64,000 bases of DNA from Sphingobium sp. OAS761. Its GTDB lineage: Bacteria; Pseudomonadota; Alphaproteobacteria; Sphingomonadales; Sphingomonadaceae. The position numbers were made by a program, and so were the translations under genes. The stretch covers positions 122,384 through 186,383 of the forward strand of contig NZ_JALJVY010000011.1 of NCBI RefSeq assembly GCF_024168485.1. Reading direction: 5' to 3'. Each line of letters begins with the position of its first letter. Positions within the stretch are counted from its first letter, which is position 1. The notes below the pieces were generated by a model, which saw only the letters and a program-made list of their open reading frames with translations, was not told the origin of the DNA and ran no database searches. Below, piece by piece: positions 8,412 through 18,359 of this stretch.

Positions 8412-10724
8412 ATGACAGAAGGAGAGGGAAGCTTGGCCGTTGGACAAAGGGTTTACAGGCCTGCGAACATCGTGCGGGACATGCGACGCCGGAACGGCGG
8501 CGGGGAATCCTGCTCCCCGCGTTGGCCCTCAGGGCGCTACATCGCTTTTGTAACGATGCTGTTTCTCCACCCTGCTTCTCTAAATGCGCAAGATATTCTG
8601 TACGCACAGGATCAGGGCAAGGCGGTCGAGGCAAAGACCGTGATAAGCGGTCGATGGTCCAACCCCGATCTTTCGCCGGACGTGCGAGCCGACGCAGCGC
8701 TTGCCGCTATGACGCATCAGGAAAAGATTGCGATCCTGAACGCCGACCCGCTCGGCGTGCCGCGCCTGGGCATTCCCGCAGTCAAGGAGACCGATGCCAG
8801 CCTGGGCGTTGCGAATATCGGGAACATGCGAAAGGGATTTGTCGCAACGGCTTTGCCAGCTTCGCTGCTTTTAGGCTCATCGTGGGACCCTGACCTGGCC
8901 TTCCGGGGCGGCGCAATGATCGGATCGGAAGCGCGCGCCAGCGGTTTCGGCATCCTCCTGGGAGGGGGTGCAAACCTGATCCGAGACCCGCGCGCGGGTC
9001 GCAACTTTGAATATATAAGCGAAGACCCACTACTCACGGGCGTGCTCGCTGGCCGATCTATTGCTGGTATTCAGAGCAACAAGATCATTTCGACGGTCAA
9101 GCATTTCGCTCTCAACAATCAGGAAACAGGCCGGGCCGTCTACTCGGTCAAGATCAGCGAACCGGCCATGCGGGAAACCGAGCTGCTCGCGTTCCAAATC
9201 GCGATCGAGTTCGGAAAGCCCGGTTCGGTCATGTGCTCCTACAATCGTGTTAACGGCGTCTATGCCTGCGAAGACAAGTTCCTGCTTCTGGACGTGTTAA
9301 GGCGGGATTGGGGATATAAGGGCTTTGTCATGTCCGATTGGGGCGCGGTCCACTCGACCGAAGCACTGGTCAAGGGCCTGGACAAGAAGTCAGGCGGCAA
9401 TATCGACACCAAGCTCTTCTTCAGCAAGGAACTGGAGCCAAAACTCGCAGACGGCACCATCCCCTATGCCGCCGTCGACACTGCCGTGCGCCGGATACTG
9501 CGTACATTCTTTGCCAGCGGACTTGTAGACGCTCCGCCGGTTCAAAGCGCAATCGACTATGATGCGCACGCAGACATCGCCCAGGCCGCAGCCGAAGGCG
9601 GCATGGTGCTGCTGCGGAATGAAGGAAATCTCCTGCCTCTCGCCCGCACGGCAAAGCGCATCGCCGTCATCGGTGGCCATGCAGATATCGGCGTTCTGTC
9701 CGGGGGCGGCTCTTCGCAGGTCGTGCCGGTCGGGGGCTTCGCTCTCGAAGTTCTGCATAAAGGTCCGATAAAACGCAGTTACGGTGGAACCGCGCCTTTG
9801 GCAGCCTTGCGCAGCGCTTTTCCGAACGCGCAAGTGGACTATGCTGATGGCAAGGATGTCACTGCTGCAGCCGAACTGGCGCGCAAGGCCGATGTGGCGA
9901 TCCTGTTTGCCGAGAAATGGTCGAATGAGTCGGACGACAACGCTGATTTGTCGCTCGGTGAGGGCCAGGACGCACTGATCGACGCGGTGGCTGCCGCCAA
10001 TCCCCGCAGCGTCGTCGTCCTGGAAACCGGCAACCCTGTTCTTATGCCCTGGGCTTCAAAAGTGCCCGCCATTGTGGCTGCATGGTATCCGGGCCAAAGG
10101 GGCGGGGCGGCCATAGCGGCGGTTCTCTCCGGACAGGTTAACCCCTCGGGTCATCTGCCCGTGACCTGGCCCGCAGGACTGGAGCAACTGCCGCTGCCCG
10201 TCCTTCCCGGTTCCAATGTGCCACGCGCCAATGCCGAGGTTCGCCGGGCGTTCGGCTTTCAGGCAGACCGGATGCCGTTCGACCTCGAATATCCGGAAGG
10301 CTCCGACATCGGCTATCGCTGGTTCGAAAAGATCGGGGCCAAGCCGCTGTATCCCTTTGGTTATGGCCTGAGCTATTCGGCATTCCGCTATGACAGGCTG
10401 AAGGCGACAGGCGGACGCCAACTCAAAGTGACGTTTCGGGTAACCAATATCGGGAGTCGCGATGGGGCAGACGTTCCGCAGGTCTATGTGACGCCGCCGG
10501 GACGAACCAAGCGCCTGATCGGGTGGAGCAAACCCTATCTGGAAGCCGGAAAGTCGACGCTGGTGACCGTCACCGCGGATCCCCGGCTGATCGGGGAGTT
10601 CGATCAAAAATCGCAGAAATGGATCGTCCGAAAAGGAGACTATCGGGTCGAACTTGCTCATGACGCTGGAGACACAGTTCAGACCGCACATGCCGCCATG
10701 AACCACCGCGAGGTTCGTCCATAG
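8412..10724 (+). CDS. Exported glycoside hydrolase family 3 (beta-glucosidase-like)
   Basis: GH3 enzymes remove terminal beta-linked glucose, xylose or arabinose with retention. The protein has the N-terminal TIM barrel with nucleophile Asp309 in GFVMSDWGAVHS. The alpha/beta sandwich follows (VVVLETGNPVLMPW, WYPGQRGGAA), then a fibronectin-III-like C-terminal domain (VTNIGSRDGADVPQVYV). Length 770 matches the three-domain type. A hydrophobic stretch RYIAFVTMLFLHPASLNAQ lies 40-60 residues in, so either the signal peptide has a long N-region or the true start is downstream, for example the ATG at 8481. It heads the glycosidase run on the plus strand. Confidence 0.88.
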   Translation: MTEGEGSLAVGQRVYRPANIVRDMRRRNGGGESCSPRWPSGRYIAFVTMLFLHPASLNAQDILYAQDQGKAVEAKTVISGRWSNPDLSPDVRADAALAAMTHQEKIAILNADPLGVPRLGIPAVKETDASLGVANIGNMRKGFVATALPASLLLGSSWDPDLAFRGGAMIGSEARASGFGILLGGGANLIRDPRAGRNFEYISEDPLLTGVLAGRSIAGIQSNKIISTVKHFALNNQETGRAVYSVKISEPAMRETELLAFQIAIEFGKPGSVMCSYNRVNGVYACEDKFLLLDVLRRDWGYKGFVMSDWGAVHSTEALVKGLDKKSGGNIDTKLFFSKELEPKLADGTIPYAAVDTAVRRILRTFFASGLVDAPPVQSAIDYDAHADIAQAAAEGGMVLLRNEGNLLPLARTAKRIAVIGGHADIGVLSGGGSSQVVPVGGFALEVLHKGPIKRSYGGTAPLAALRSAFPNAQVDYADGKDVTAAAELARKADVAILFAEKWSNESDDNADLSLGEGQDALIDAVAAANPRSVVVLETGNPVLMPWASKVPAIVAAWYPGQRGGAAIAAVLSGQVNPSGHLPVTWPAGLEQLPLPVLPGSNVPRANAEVRRAFGFQADRMPFDLEYPEGSDIGYRWFEKIGAKPLYPFGYGLSYSAFRYDRLKATGGRQLKVTFRVTNIGSRDGADVPQVYVTPPGRTKRLIGWSKPYLEAGKSTLVTVTADPRLIGEFDQKSQKWIVRKGDYRVELAHDAGDTVQTAHAAMNHREVRP

Positions 10725-10851
10725 CTATCGGACCGATCGAATAATAACAGGCGTTGGAAGCTCATCGTCAGCTAGCTGCTGTGTGCATATGGTTCTGACA
10801 TACCAATAGAAGTTGATCTGGCTTGATCAAAAGGGATGAAAGTTGAGGGTT

Positions 10852-12510
10852 ATGACGGAGGTAACGCGGCGAAACCTGTTATCGGCTGTGCCCCATGGTG
10901 CGGTAGCGATGGCTTTGGCCCCCGTGTCGGTGTCCGCGCAACCGATCCCATCGGCCTCATCCGCTGAACGTTCCTTCCTGGAGAAGGCCGAGCAATTAAA
11001 GCCGAGACTTAACGAGTTTGTTCAGACGCCGCTCGGCTTGGTAAGTCCCGTGAAGGACGCGGCACAGGCGCTGGGCTGGCGGATCGAGGAAGCCGGAGAC
11101 GCAGACGCCATCGCATCCCGCGTGCTGAAGAAGAAAGGCGACACCCTCATCATCGACTTTGGGGGGCATCGCGCCGGCCACCTGTCCTTCGACATCGAGA
11201 GTATCGGCGAACCGATCGGCGCGCCTGTCCGGCTCCGCTTCACCTTCGGTGAAGTCATCCCCGATGTAGCAGAGCCTTTCTACCCCTATAAAGGATGGCT
11301 GTCCGAAAGCTGGCTTCCCGAAGAGATCGTGACAATAGACATTGTCCCTTCATCTGTCCGCCTGCCGAGGCGCTACGCCTTTCGTTTCGTGAAGATCGAA
11401 CTTCTCGGGCTGCCGATCGGGCGCAAGATCGCGTTTCGTAATGTCCGGGCGCATGCCCTGACATCGGCCACGGGGACGGTGCCCGCTCTTCCGAAGCGAT
11501 TGCCCGCCGACCTGCATGAGATGGACCGCGTGGCCGCCGCGACCCTGCGCGACTGCATGCAGACCGTGTTCGAGGATGGCCCGCGGCGGGATCAGCGCTT
11601 GTGGACGGGCGATCTGCGGCTGCAGGCACTGACGAGCTATGAGACCTTTCCCAACAATGATCTTGTAAAACGCTGCCTGTATCTCCTCGCGGCCTTCCCG
11701 CGCGAGGATGGCATGCTGCCGGCCAACATCTTCGAATATCCGCGCCCCATGCAGGCGCCTGAATTCATGATGGATTACAGCGCGCTCTTTTCGGTCACTC
11801 TGGCCGATTATGTCGCCGCCACCAACGATGTTGCGTTCGGTCTTGAGCTTTGGGACGCTGCCCTCAGGCAAGTTCGCCTCGTCGGTGACATGTTCGGCGA
11901 AGATGGTTCGGTGAGGCTCCCGAAGGGCATCTTGACCTTCGTCGACTGGAATCCGCAGCTTAACCGCGACGCGGCGCTCTACGCCATCTACATCTATGCC
12001 TTGAAACATGTGATGACGCTGGCCGAAAAGCTCGGTCGTCAGGCAGACGTCAGCGATTTCCCCGATAAGATCGCCCGCGCGGAGGCGGCGGCGATAAAGG
12101 CCTTCTGGTCCCCGGAGCTGAAGCTTTTCATCAGCGGCAGCAAGCGACAGATATCCATGGCGTCTCAGGCGTGGATGACCCTTGCAGGCGTCGGCACCCG
12201 CAAGATGCAGTCCGCCGCACTCCTTAATGCGCTTCGCCACCCCGACGTCGTTCAGTCACGCACCCCTTACCTGACCCACTATGTCACGGAGGCCCTGTTC
12301 GTTGCCGGTCAAAATTCGGAGGCCATGAAGATGATGCGGGCCTATTGGGGTGGCATGCTGAAGGCCGGAGCCGACACGTTCTGGGAAGCCTATGCGCCGG
12401 ACAATCCGCGCGTAGCGCCGTACAACGACTTCCATGTGAACAGCTTCTGTCATGCATGGAGTTGCACGCCCTCCTATCTCTTGCGCAAATATGCGCGCCA
12501 GATCGGATGA
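10852..12510 (+). CDS. Exported alpha-L-rhamnosidase-like glycosidase (GH78-type six-hairpin)
   Basis: The C-terminal two thirds match the (alpha/alpha)6 barrel of GH78-type sugar hydrolases: FEDGPRRDQRLWTGDLR (about residues 239-255) is the family's DG/C-P-x-RD-x-R loop, and GADTFWEAY near the end is typical. The first third is a beta-rich domain. These enzymes remove alpha-L-rhamnose. At about 552 residues it is shorter than classical GH78 proteins. The N-terminus has TRRNLL followed by a hydrophobic stretch ending SVSAQ, a Tat-like signal. I use the ATG at 10852; a TTG at 10843 after AAGGGA is possible. It follows the GH3 gene by 127 bases. Confidence 0.75.
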   Translation: MTEVTRRNLLSAVPHGAVAMALAPVSVSAQPIPSASSAERSFLEKAEQLKPRLNEFVQTPLGLVSPVKDAAQALGWRIEEAGDADAIASRVLKKKGDTLIIDFGGHRAGHLSFDIESIGEPIGAPVRLRFTFGEVIPDVAEPFYPYKGWLSESWLPEEIVTIDIVPSSVRLPRRYAFRFVKIELLGLPIGRKIAFRNVRAHALTSATGTVPALPKRLPADLHEMDRVAAATLRDCMQTVFEDGPRRDQRLWTGDLRLQALTSYETFPNNDLVKRCLYLLAAFPREDGMLPANIFEYPRPMQAPEFMMDYSALFSVTLADYVAATNDVAFGLELWDAALRQVRLVGDMFGEDGSVRLPKGILTFVDWNPQLNRDAALYAIYIYALKHVMTLAEKLGRQADVSDFPDKIARAEAAAIKAFWSPELKLFISGSKRQISMASQAWMTLAGVGTRKMQSAALLNALRHPDVVQSRTPYLTHYVTEALFVAGQNSEAMKMMRAYWGGMLKAGADTFWEAYAPDNPRVAPYNDFHVNSFCHAWSCTPSYLLRKYARQIG

Positions 12511-12583
12511 ATGCCTCCGCTCGAGTAACGATACGACAGCGTTCGGTTAAGACCTGCCAAGCATAAATATAGGGGATTCGATC

Positions 12584-13627
12584 ATGAAGCTGTCCCGTCG
12601 CGAAGCATGCATCCTGCCCATGATGGCAGGAGCGGCCTGGAGCCTGCCAGGCATAGCCAAGACGCGTCATGGCCGCTCACGTCCAGCTTTTACGGGCAAT
12701 CCTCTTCGTTTGCCTGCGGGCGTGTGCGATCCGCAGATACGCATCTACGACGATGTCGCCTGGCTTTACGCAACGCATGACGCCAGTCCCTCAAACACCG
12801 ACTTCACCATGAACGACTGGCAAATCTGGCGAAGCGATGATTTGGTGGATTGGCAGATGAAGGGAATTCTTCGGCCTGAGCAAACCTATTTCGGCAAGCC
12901 TAGCACCCAGTGCTGGGCTACCGACGCCATACGCCGAAACGGCAAATATTATCTCTATTTCTCGATGGGCCCCGAAAATATCGGCGTCGTCGTCAGCAAC
13001 AAGCCTGCTGGACCTTGGCGCGATCCGCTCGGGAAGCCACTGATTGCCAAGGGACAGGTGCCGACCGAATCCCGCGATCCGGGTATCCTTCAAGAGCCTG
13101 ATGGCACCAGCTACATCGTGTTCGGGACGTTCAACTATTACATCGCTCGCCTGAACGAGGATATGATATCCCTTGCCGAGACGCCTCGGCGCCTTCAGGT
13201 CACGGACAAGGAAGGCCCTTATGGCAAGGGGGCGACCGACGACAAGCCGTTCCTGCATCGCAGGGGTGCGCTCTATTATCTGTCATGGGGCAGCTATTAC
13301 GCCGTGGGTACAACGCCTTACGGGCCGTTTGCATGTAAGGGCGCGCTGTTGTTTCCCGAGAATGTCGATGATGCTTTCCGCGACGATAGTGCTATGCGGG
13401 GGGCGCACGCGCCAACATTCCGGCCGAAAAATTGGCTGAATTTCGATCGGCACGGCTCCTTCTTCGAATGGCGCGGACGATGGTTCTTTGCGTGCAATGA
13501 TCATTCGCAGAAGAATACGTCCCCGTTCTTCCGCCGGAGCGTGATCTGCGACGTCGAATATAATAGCGATGGAACGATCGCTCCTTTGAAGCTGACTGTT
13601 CAAGGAGTCAGAGTACCTCATGCTTGA
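12584..13627 (+). CDS. Exported glycoside hydrolase family 43 (arabinosidase/xylosidase-like)
   Basis: GH43 five-bladed propellers act on alpha-L-arabinofuranosides or beta-xylosides. Blade motifs can be seen: VCDPQIRIYDDVAWLYAT with the candidate catalytic base Asp, CWATDAIRRNGKYYLYFS, SRDPGILQEPDG, and DKPFLHRRGALYYLSWG. The 347-residue protein is a single catalytic domain. The N-terminus SRREACILPMMAGAAW is a twin-arginine-like signal. AGGGG precedes the ATG. It lies between the GH78-like gene and the broken GH2 gene on the same strand. Confidence 0.82.
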   Translation: MKLSRREACILPMMAGAAWSLPGIAKTRHGRSRPAFTGNPLRLPAGVCDPQIRIYDDVAWLYATHDASPSNTDFTMNDWQIWRSDDLVDWQMKGILRPEQTYFGKPSTQCWATDAIRRNGKYYLYFSMGPENIGVVVSNKPAGPWRDPLGKPLIAKGQVPTESRDPGILQEPDGTSYIVFGTFNYYIARLNEDMISLAETPRRLQVTDKEGPYGKGATDDKPFLHRRGALYYLSWGSYYAVGTTPYGPFACKGALLFPENVDDAFRDDSAMRGAHAPTFRPKNWLNFDRHGSFFEWRGRWFFACNDHSQKNTSPFFRRSVICDVEYNSDGTIAPLKLTVQGVRVPHA

Positions 13628-13705
13628 GCTGCGGCTTCCGTCTAAGCACTCAGTGGTTCCTTGCGGCCCAAATGAACTGTTCGGTGTCAGGAAGGGAAAG
13701 GGGGG

Positions 13706-13724
13706 CGGTCCGGAATCCGGACCG
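13706..13724. repeat. Perfect inverted repeat between GH43 and GH2
   Basis: CGGTCCGGA-A-TCCGGACCG is an exact 19-base inverted repeat, 79 bases after the GH43 stop and 169 bases before the GH2 start. It could fold as a short hairpin (7-base stem, 5-base loop) or serve as an operator. No T run follows on either strand, so a classical terminator is not supported. Confidence 0.5.
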
Positions 13725-13892
13725 ACAGATCGACGGTCAGATGGCGAATAATAGCCCGTTTTGCTCGGGCACTGTTCCAGCCGGTCGCAGCCCGATGACG
13801 GATTGCGCTATCAAACACTCAGAGATCCGGGAACGACAGGTTTTAGGACTGCCTTCCTCCACCCGGAACGGCCAATGATGGAAGGACGAGGC

Positions 13893-16472
13893 ATGACCGC
13901 AAGCACAAAGACGCACTTCTCCCGCCGCACCCTGTTGCAGCTTTCCGCGGCGGCAGGAGGGCTTGGCGCGACCTTTCCTGCTTTCGCCGTGCCCACGCCG
14001 GCCCGAGCGGAGAGGCTGGAAGCAGACATGCGCGGTCAGCCATTTGACGGCAACTGGCTTTTTTCCAGGGGCGATGGCGGTGGGCTTGCCGCGCGATCAC
14101 TCAACGATGCTGACTGGCGTCCCCTCGATCTACCGCATGACTGGAGCATCGAGGACCGGCCGGGTAGCGACCCGGCGCTGAATGGCGTCATCCGTGAGGC
14201 CGATACTGCGCCATTATGGCAGAAGCCCGCGAAGTCGCCCCGCCTGATCGGGCCATTCGATGCGCGGCTGAACGACAATCAGGCCTATGCGCACAGCGCC
14301 AGCGGCGGCCCGACCGCCTTCACGGTAGGCGGCATCGGCTGGTATCGGAAGCGTTTCACCCTGCCGCCGCTCGCGGCTGATGCACATGTCGAGGTTGAAT
14401 TCGACGGCGTCTATATGGCCGCACAGGTCTGGCTCAATGACACGCTCCTGGCGGAGCATCCCTATGGCTACACCGCCTTTACAGTCGATCTGACACCGCA
14501 CCTCGATCCATCAGGTCAGAATGTGCTGGCCGTGCGGGTGGCGAATATCGGCCGCAACAGCCGCTGGTATTCGGGCTCTGGCATCTACCGCCACGTCCGG
14601 TTGAACATTCTGCGCGCAGCCCGATTCGAACGTTGGGGTCTTACCGTTACTACGCCGACGATCACGGCGGATGCCGCCACCGTCGATGTCGTCGCCAGAA
14701 CCGCCAGCACCGCGCTCGGCAGCGTCATACAGACCCGAATTCGCGACGCGGCTGGCAGGATCGTCGCGTAGGGCAGCGGTCCGGTTGATGCTCCCATACG
14801 GCTTCAGGTCGATCGACCCCAGCTATGGTCCCCCGAAACCCCGGCCTTGTACGAGGTCGAAAGCCTGTTGATGGCGGGTGGCAGGACTGTCGACCGGATG
14901 ACCGCGCCGCTCGGCATCCGCAGAATCGAGATCGACGCGGTCAACGGACTGCGGATCAACGGCAAGACCTACAAGGTGCGCGGCGGGTGCATCCACCATG
15001 ACAACGGCCTGCTCGGCGCGGCTGCCATCGACCGCGCCGAAGAGCGCAAGGTCGAACTCCTCAAGGCGCGGGGATTCAACGCGGTGCGTTCATCGCACAA
15101 TCCTTCGTCCCCGGCTTTCCTGGCTGCTTGCGACCGGTTGGGCATGCTGGTCATGGAAGAGGCCTTCGACATGTGGCGGGTCGCCAAGAACCCGGACGAT
15201 TACAGTCTTTATTTCGATGGCTGGTGGAAGCGGGACTTGACCGCGATGGTGCGGAGCAGCGTCAACCATCCCAGCATATTCATGTGGAGCATCGGCAACG
15301 AAATTCCGGAGCGGGGGGAGCCGGACGGCGTAAATACGGCCAAGATGCTGGCCGAAGAAACCCGGCGGCTCGATCCGACCCGGCCGGTCACGCAGGCCGT
15401 TCCCGGCAGCCCGGGGCCCGACGTGACCGGCCCCGATGGCAAGCCGGATCAGGCGGCGTATCAATATCTCGACGTGGCGGGATATAATTACAAGCTGTCA
15501 GTCTATGAGCGTGACCATGGTAAATTCCCCGACCGGGTGATGGTCGGCACGGAGAGCTTTCCCAAGGATGTCGACAAGGTCTGGCAGCTGACAGAAAGAT
15601 CACCCTATCTGATCGGCGACTTCGTCTGGACCGCAATGGATTATCTGGGCGAGGCAGGGATCGGGCGTACGGGCCTGAGCGGCGACAAACCGGGTGAGGC
15701 GGAATATCCCTGGTTCGGCGCTGGCTGCGGCGACATCGACTTGATCGGCCAGCAGCGGCCGCAGTCGCTGGCGCGCGATGTCGTCTGGGGGCTTAGCCCC
15801 CTGGAGATCGCGGTTCAGCGGCCGCTTCCCGAAGGAAAACGGGAAACGCCGTTCCTGTGGGGATGGCGCGACGAACTGCAAAGCTGGACCTGGCCGGGTG
15901 CGGAAGGCAGAATTTTGTCCGTTTCGGTGTTCTCCCGCGCCGACCGGCTCAGGGTGGAACTGAATGGCAGGATGATCGCCGATCAGCCGGTCGAGCCGGG
16001 CAAGGGCGCGATATCGCAGATCGACGTCCCCTACGAACCGGGCACGTTGATGGTGAGCGCCTATGCCGGCGGCAAGCAGATCGCGCGCCGCAAGTTGGAG
16101 ACTGCGGGCGGACCGGCTGCACTCCACCTTGCCGTTGATCGCAAGCGGATCACGTCAAGCCGAAATGAGCTGGCTTATGTGACGGTCGAAATCCTCGACA
16201 AGGCCGGAAGGCTGGTGCCCGACGCGGTTCATGTCGTGGAGGCGGCTGTCACCGGGCCGGTCGAACTGGTCGCGTTCGGCAATGCCAACCCACGCGGCGT
16301 AGCGAGTTTTCGCCAGCCCGTCGCGAAGACATGGCATGGGCGCGCGCTGGCGGTGCTGCGCCCCACTGGCGAGCCAGGCGTCGCCACCATCAGCATCGAA
16401 GCCGAGGGATTGTCGCCGGCAGGCGCGTCCCTGATGGTCGGCGCGGCGGCTCAGCATCCGGGGAGAAAATAA
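13893..16472 (+). pseudogene. Glycoside hydrolase family 2 gene interrupted by an in-frame TAG
   Basis: One continuous frame encodes a GH2 enzyme (beta-galactosidase/glucuronidase type) of about 859 codons. Codon 293 (14769-14771) is TAG: the text reads GRIVA-stop-GSGPVDAPIRLQV with no frame change. The N-part carries a Tat-like signal (FSRRTLLQL) and the sugar-binding domain. The catalytic barrel lies after the stop: RSSHNP, acid/base Glu470 in WSIGNEIPE and nucleophile Glu554 in VGTESFP. Translation ending at the stop gives no active site. AAGGA precedes the ATG at 13893. Restart at 14847 (GTG/TTG region) would lack a signal peptide. A CAG-to-TAG change is the simplest origin; readthrough or a sequencing error remain possible. 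Confidence 0.85.
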
Positions 16473-16547
16473 GCAACGGCGATGCACGCAACACTCGATG
16501 GAGGCGATGATACGAGGCTAGAGGCGTTCCACGTCAGATGCCCCCTC

Positions 16548-18323
16548 TCAGCGTATCTCCGCGACGAACCTACCCTTCGCAATCCCGCGTTCGTTCACCG
16601 CATCGACGGTGAAGACGTAAGGCACGCCGGCGTCCAGGCTTCGAACGTCGAGCGCGGTCTTGTCGTACACCTGATAGTTCTGCGTCATGAGGTCGACGCG
16701 CGTGCCGAGCCGGACGACGTAGAAATCGGCGCCCTTCACGGCTTTCCATTCCAGACGGGCGTGGCGGGGATCTGTGGGGTCGCGTTGGGCCGACCCACCG
16801 CCCACGACGGACGGCAGCGGGATCGGCGCGGTCCCGAAAACCCGCAGGTCGTATAGCGAAAACTTTGCGCCGTTCGGGCTGTGGAGGTTACGGATGCGCA
16901 CGAAGCGGGCCTGCGTAGGCCGGGCCAGCACATGATAGGCGTGGGGTGCGTCCCGCCCGGTCGCGGTGGCCGGCACGATCGCGCGCCAGGTCCGTCCGTT
17001 CGTCGACGCTTCGATCTCGTAGCGGAAGCCGCCGTCGCCCTCACCGACGGTGACGGCATCCTGGTCGGCGAGGTTGACCTGCAGCGCCTGGATCGTCTTG
17101 CGCGCCCCCAGGTCGAGCTGGAACCATTCCCCCGGATCGCCCGTCTTCGCCGACCACCACGTCCGCACGTCCTCATCGGCGGCGCGATCCGGTGCGAAAC
17201 CGTCGACGAAGGAAGACGCTGTCGCCGCCTTTCCGCGCGAGAGCAGCATCCATCCGGTCAGCCCGCGAGACCCACCGTAATAATGCGGATAGTCACCCAG
17301 ATAGGTGTCGGTGACGAGTTCGCCCGATGCCGTGAAACGCGTGGGAAACAGGCCGAGGCGGCGTTCGAAATTATGACGGACAGAGATCGTCATCGTGCCG
17401 ACATGCCACCAGTCGCCGCGCGGCCCCTGAAACGTGCTGCCATGACCGGCGCCGGCAATGAACCCGGTCGGCTTGAAGGCGAACGGGCTATAAGGCTGAT
17501 AGGTGAACGGTCCCATGGGGTTGTCGGCCGTCAGAAGGCCATTCGCATAGGTCTTGAACTCGGTTCCCGGCGCTGAATATTCGAGGTAATAGCGGTTGGC
17601 GTACTTGGTCATCCATGCCCCTTCCACAAAGGACAGATATTTGACCCGCTCGTTGCTGTCTCCGGGCACCTCCCAACCGCGATGCTGCTTGTCCCGCGAT
17701 TGTGGAATATCCGCCTTGCGCAGCGGGAGGAGCGTCTTCCGGTCGAGTTCGGCGACATGCAGCGGCCCGGACGGCGCGAGCCCGTCATACATATAGAGGC
17801 GGCCATCGGTATCGAGGAACAGGCAAGGGTCCTGGTACCCTGCCGGAATGTCCGCCGCGACGGTCCACTTGCCAGAACCGGGATCGTCGGAAACCCAGAT
17901 CTGTCGAACGCCCTCGCTCACTGCCAGATAGAGCTTGCCGTCCATCGCGACCGCGGTCGGGGCGAACTTTTCGACCGCATAGCCGCTCGGCTTGACGAAC
18001 TGCCAGTTATCGAGCGTCCTGGAATGCCAATAGCCGAGCGAGTGCGAGGCGAAGAGCCAGTATTCGCCCTTGAAGAACACGACCGTAGGGTCAGCCGCCT
18101 CGCGAAAGGGCACCCGCGGCGTCTTGAACGGCATGGAGGGTGCCTGAAAACGATAGGGCAGGTCGATGGGGTTCACATAAGTGCGAAGGCGATCCTGCGC
18201 CTTGACCACCGAGTGTGCTGCCAGGAACATCGCGCCGCCGATCGCGAGGCAGCGGCCGATCACTATACTGCAGGTCGTCAAAACCATCCCCCAATTATCA
18301 AGTTCGTCCTGCGATCGATCCAT
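16548..18323 (-). CDS. Exported GH43-like hydrolase with F5/8C (CBM32-type) and FN3 domains
   Basis: The N-terminal half is a five-bladed GH43-type propeller: REAADPTVVFFKGEYWLFAS carries the candidate catalytic Asp, and AGHGSTFQGPRGDWWHVGT is a typical later blade. About residues 360-490 form a discoidin/F5/8C carbohydrate-binding domain (WFQLDLGARKTIQALQVNL, RFVRIRNLHSP), followed by a fibronectin-III-like end (ARLEWKAVKGADFYVVR). The signal segment CLAIGGAMFLAAHSVVKA indicates export. The start could be 18323 or the ATG at 18287 nearer the signal. It lies 36 bases downstream of the phosphotransferase gene and probably shares its promoter, linking glycan trimming to the TetR-type operator at 20010. 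Confidence 0.82.
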   Translation of the reverse strand: MDRSQDELDNWGMVLTTCSIVIGRCLAIGGAMFLAAHSVVKAQDRLRTYVNPIDLPYRFQAPSMPFKTPRVPFREAADPTVVFFKGEYWLFASHSLGYWHSRTLDNWQFVKPSGYAVEKFAPTAVAMDGKLYLAVSEGVRQIWVSDDPGSGKWTVAADIPAGYQDPCLFLDTDGRLYMYDGLAPSGPLHVAELDRKTLLPLRKADIPQSRDKQHRGWEVPGDSNERVKYLSFVEGAWMTKYANRYYLEYSAPGTEFKTYANGLLTADNPMGPFTYQPYSPFAFKPTGFIAGAGHGSTFQGPRGDWWHVGTMTISVRHNFERRLGLFPTRFTASGELVTDTYLGDYPHYYGGSRGLTGWMLLSRGKAATASSFVDGFAPDRAADEDVRTWWSAKTGDPGEWFQLDLGARKTIQALQVNLADQDAVTVGEGDGGFRYEIEASTNGRTWRAIVPATATGRDAPHAYHVLARPTQARFVRIRNLHSPNGAKFSLYDLRVFGTAPIPLPSVVGGGSAQRDPTDPRHARLEWKAVKGADFYVVRLGTRVDLMTQNYQVYDKTALDVRSLDAGVPYVFTVDAVNERGIAKGRFVAEIR

Positions 18324-18359
18324 CGACTTGCTATGTTCAACCGCTGGCTGCCCGTCAAT

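Noticed and set aside
10788..10815. TGGT...ACCA arms ahead of the GH78-like gene as a GntR/NagR-type operator
   Set aside because: Only four bases per arm match and the inner bases do not pair.
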